Origin: Acidobacteriaceae bacterium
GTDB taxonomy: Bacteria > Acidobacteriota > Terriglobia > Terriglobales > Acidobacteriaceae
DNA: 10,891 bases
Assembly: GCA_003167305.1 (NCBI GenBank)
Contig: PMTP01000036.1
Span: forward strand, 1-10,891
Reading direction: 5' to 3'
In this document: positions 8,984 through 10,891 of the stretch, piece by piece
Numbering within the stretch: position 1 is the first letter of the stretch
Layout: the number at the start of each line of letters is the position of its first letter
Position numbers and translations under genes: made by a program
The notes under the pieces: model-generated
What the model saw: only the letters and a program-made list of their open reading frames with translations
What the model was told of the DNA's origin: nothing
The model's database searches: none

Positions 8984-10891
8984 ATGCAATCGGCAATCAG
9001 AATTTCCGCGTTGAAGGCGTCGGCAGTGTTGCTGGCAGCGCTTTTTCTCTCCATGGTGTGTGCCGCTCAGACATCACCAGTGAATGTCGCCATCGACGCC
9101 TCAAAGACCGGCGCGCCCATCTCCAAGTACATCTACGGGCAGTTTCTGGAGCATGGCGGCGACATTGTCAACACCGGCGTCTGGGCCGAGTTGCTGGCCG
9201 ACCGCAAGTTCTTCTATCCGGTCTCGGCAACCGCTCCTCAGCCGCAGCAGCCGATGGGCAATGCGGCGGGCAATCCCCGCTTTCGCCGTCCCATTACGCG
9301 CTGGTGGGCGCCGATTGGCGGCGACGATGCGGTCACGATGGACACCAAGGCTCCTTACACCGGCGACCAGACGCCGCTAGTGAAGCTCGATGTGAAGACG
9401 CCGCGCGGCATTGCTGAGTCGGGCATTGTTGTGCGCAAGGGTAAGGCGTACACCGGCCGCATCGTGCTGGCGGGCAGCCCCGGCGCGGTGGTGAAGATCA
9501 CGCTGATCTGGGGCAAGGAGGCCGCTGACCGCCAGACGGTCACGCTGGCCGCGCTCACCTCCGCCTACCGCAAGTTTCCACTCAGCTTTCAAGCCAAAGC
9601 CGACAGCGACGACGCGCGCATCGAGATCACCGCAACCGGCACGGGTTCCTTCCGCATCGGCGCGGTCTCGCTGATGCCCGCCGACAACATCGAGGGCTTC
9701 CGCGCCGAGATCATTGCCGCGCTCAAGCAACTGCGCTTCGGCGTCCTTCGCTTCCCCGGCGGCAACTTCGTCTCCGCCTACGAGTGGCGCAATGGCGTCG
9801 GCGAGATGGACAAGCGCCCGCCCATCTTCGATCCGGTATGGCATGCCGTGCAGCCGAATGATGTGGGCACCGACGAGTTCCTCACGCTCTGCCGCCTGCT
9901 CGGCGTCGATCCTTACATCACCGTCAATGCCGGCTTCGGCGACGCCTGGTCGGCGCGCGAGCTGGTCGAATATACCAACGGCGCCGTCACCACGCCGATG
10001 GGGAAGTGGCGCGCCGCCAACGGCCACCCGCAGCCCTACAACGTCAAGCTGTGGGGAGTCGGCAACGAGCCCTGGGGTGATTACCAGATGGGCGCGATAT
10101 CGCCGGAGCAATTCGCTCTCAAACACAATCTCTTCGCCAAGGCGATGAAGCAGGTTGACCCCACGATCAAGCTGATTGCGGGCGGCGCCATGCCCGACGT
10201 GATGGAGGGCGCCGACCAGTCCAAGCGCATCGGCGGCAAGTACGTTCCCGACTATCTGACGCCGGCCGACTGGAGCGGCTATTTGCTGGCGCACGACCTG
10301 GACAACATCGACATGCTCAGCGAGCACTACTATGCATCCGGTACGGAGCACACGGACATGAAGCTCGGCAAAAAGGTGCCGATCAACCCGCCGCTGTCGC
10401 AGATCGAGTGGATGCGCGCCCCGGCCGTTCAGGTCCGCGCCAAATACGAGCACTACCAGGAGTACCTGAAGCGCATTCCCGGCCTGAAAGACAAGCCGGT
10501 TCCGATTGCCATCGACGAATGGGCGTATTTTGGCGGCGGACCCGGCTCCTACAAGACGGCCCCTGCTTACGCGTGGGCCTTCCACGAGATGTTCCGCCAC
10601 TCGGATATCTTCCAAATGGGCTGCTTCACCTTTGCGACGGCGATGATGAGCTCGAACCGCACCGAAGCAATTCTCAATCCCACCGGGATGCTCTTCAAGA
10701 TGTACCGCGATCACTTCGGCGTCATCCCGGTCGAGGTCTCCGGCGACTCGCCGCAGCCCAAGCCCATCTTTCCGGCCGGCGGCGACCAGCCCGCGGTGAA
10801 TCCGGGCAGCGACACCTATCCGCTCGATGTGGTGGCCGCCTTCAGCGAAGACAAAAAGACCTTCACCATCGCCGTGCTGAACCCATCGGAC
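8984..10891 (+). CDS. GH51 alpha-L-arabinofuranosidase, large form with N-terminal CBM-like insert, C-terminus cut by window edge
   Basis: The frame is open for 636 codons from the ATG at 8984 to the last base. AAGGAG (8969-8974), nine bases upstream, supports the start. Residues 1 to about 28 are a signal peptide (ASAVLLAALFLSMVCAA). VNVAIDASKTGAPISKYIYGQFLEHGG (33-59) begins the GH51 fold. About 170 residues then intervene, including a beta-rich carbohydrate-binding-like segment (about 130-232), before the barrel resumes at LRFPGGNF (255-262). GVGNEPW (358-364) supplies the acid/base Glu362 and AIDEWAYFGGG (509-519) the nucleophile Glu512. The end of the window lies in the C-terminal beta domain (FTIAVLNPSD), so only a short tail is missing. 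This layout resembles larger GH51 enzymes that include plant-type arabinofuranosidases. It is clearly not a recent copy of the preceding gene: the two share only the active-site motifs and phrases such as AANGHPxPY. Confidence 0.92.
   Translation, partial: MQSAIRISALKASAVLLAALFLSMVCAAQTSPVNVAIDASKTGAPISKYIYGQFLEHGGDIVNTGVWAELLADRKFFYPVSATAPQPQQPMGNAAGNPRFRRPITRWWAPIGGDDAVTMDTKAPYTGDQTPLVKLDVKTPRGIAESGIVVRKGKAYTGRIVLAGSPGAVVKITLIWGKEAADRQTVTLAALTSAYRKFPLSFQAKADSDDARIEITATGTGSFRIGAVSLMPADNIEGFRAEIIAALKQLRFGVLRFPGGNFVSAYEWRNGVGEMDKRPPIFDPVWHAVQPNDVGTDEFLTLCRLLGVDPYITVNAGFGDAWSARELVEYTNGAVTTPMGKWRAANGHPQPYNVKLWGVGNEPWGDYQMGAISPEQFALKHNLFAKAMKQVDPTIKLIAGGAMPDVMEGADQSKRIGGKYVPDYLTPADWSGYLLAHDLDNIDMLSEHYYASGTEHTDMKLGKKVPINPPLSQIEWMRAPAVQVRAKYEHYQEYLKRIPGLKDKPVPIAIDEWAYFGGGPGSYKTAPAYAWAFHEMFRHSDIFQMGCFTFATAMMSSNRTEAILNPTGMLFKMYRDHFGVIPVEVSGDSPQPKPIFPAGGDQPAVNPGSDTYPLDVVAAFSEDKKTFTIAVLNPSD

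Noticed and set aside
9377..10714. Long open frame (445 codons) on the minus strand inside the second GH51 gene
   Set aside because: It is antisense to a gene with intact catalytic motifs. Its product is rich in His, Arg, Ala and Val without any recognisable domain, as expected of the complement of GC-rich coding DNA.

Overview
This window looks like a carbohydrate-degradation gene cluster from a GC-rich Gram-negative soil bacterium, most likely an acidobacterium (Acidobacteriota). That placement is an inference from three things: high GC in third codon positions, many secreted plant-polysaccharide enzymes lined up without SusC/SusD genes, and the style of the proteins. No taxonomic marker gene is present. 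Six genes are supported. All encode exported glycan-active enzymes with N-terminal signal sequences. No transporter, regulator, RNA gene, CRISPR array or transposase is visible.

The layout is two divergent arms around a promoter region of about 400 bases (6950-7356). The left arm reads leftwards on the minus strand. It holds a CE1-type feruloyl/acetylxylan esterase (5756-6949), a GH3 beta-xylosidase/beta-glucosidase with an inserted PA14 domain (2886-5537), a SASA/SGNH O-acetylesterase interrupted by a galactose-binding-like domain (734-2743), and the first 240 residues of a GH95 alpha-L-fucosidase that runs off the left edge (1-720). The right arm reads rightwards. It holds two non-identical GH51 alpha-L-arabinofuranosidases, one complete (7357-8946) and one cut by the right edge (8984-10891), separated by 37 bases.

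Together the enzymes would strip side groups from hemicellulose and then release monosaccharides. The esterases remove feruloyl and acetyl groups, the GH51 pair removes arabinofuranose, the GH95 enzyme removes terminal fucose (or L-galactose), and the GH3 enzyme removes terminal xylose or glucose. The acetylesterase-GH95 pair, only 13 bases apart, suggests acetylated fucosylated xyloglucan. The CE1 and GH51 genes suggest feruloylated arabinoxylan or arabinan. The locus may therefore serve mixed primary-wall hemicellulose.

The non-coding DNA holds the less routine signals. Between the CE1 and GH3 genes lie two tandem hairpins that share loop and flank but have different, self-complementary arms, followed by a separate 9-bp inverted repeat. 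The divergent intergenic region holds two operator-like palindromes (one close to the LacI/CRE consensus) and two candidate sigma70 promoters facing the GH51 genes. I see no clearly new defence, mobile or RNA system here.
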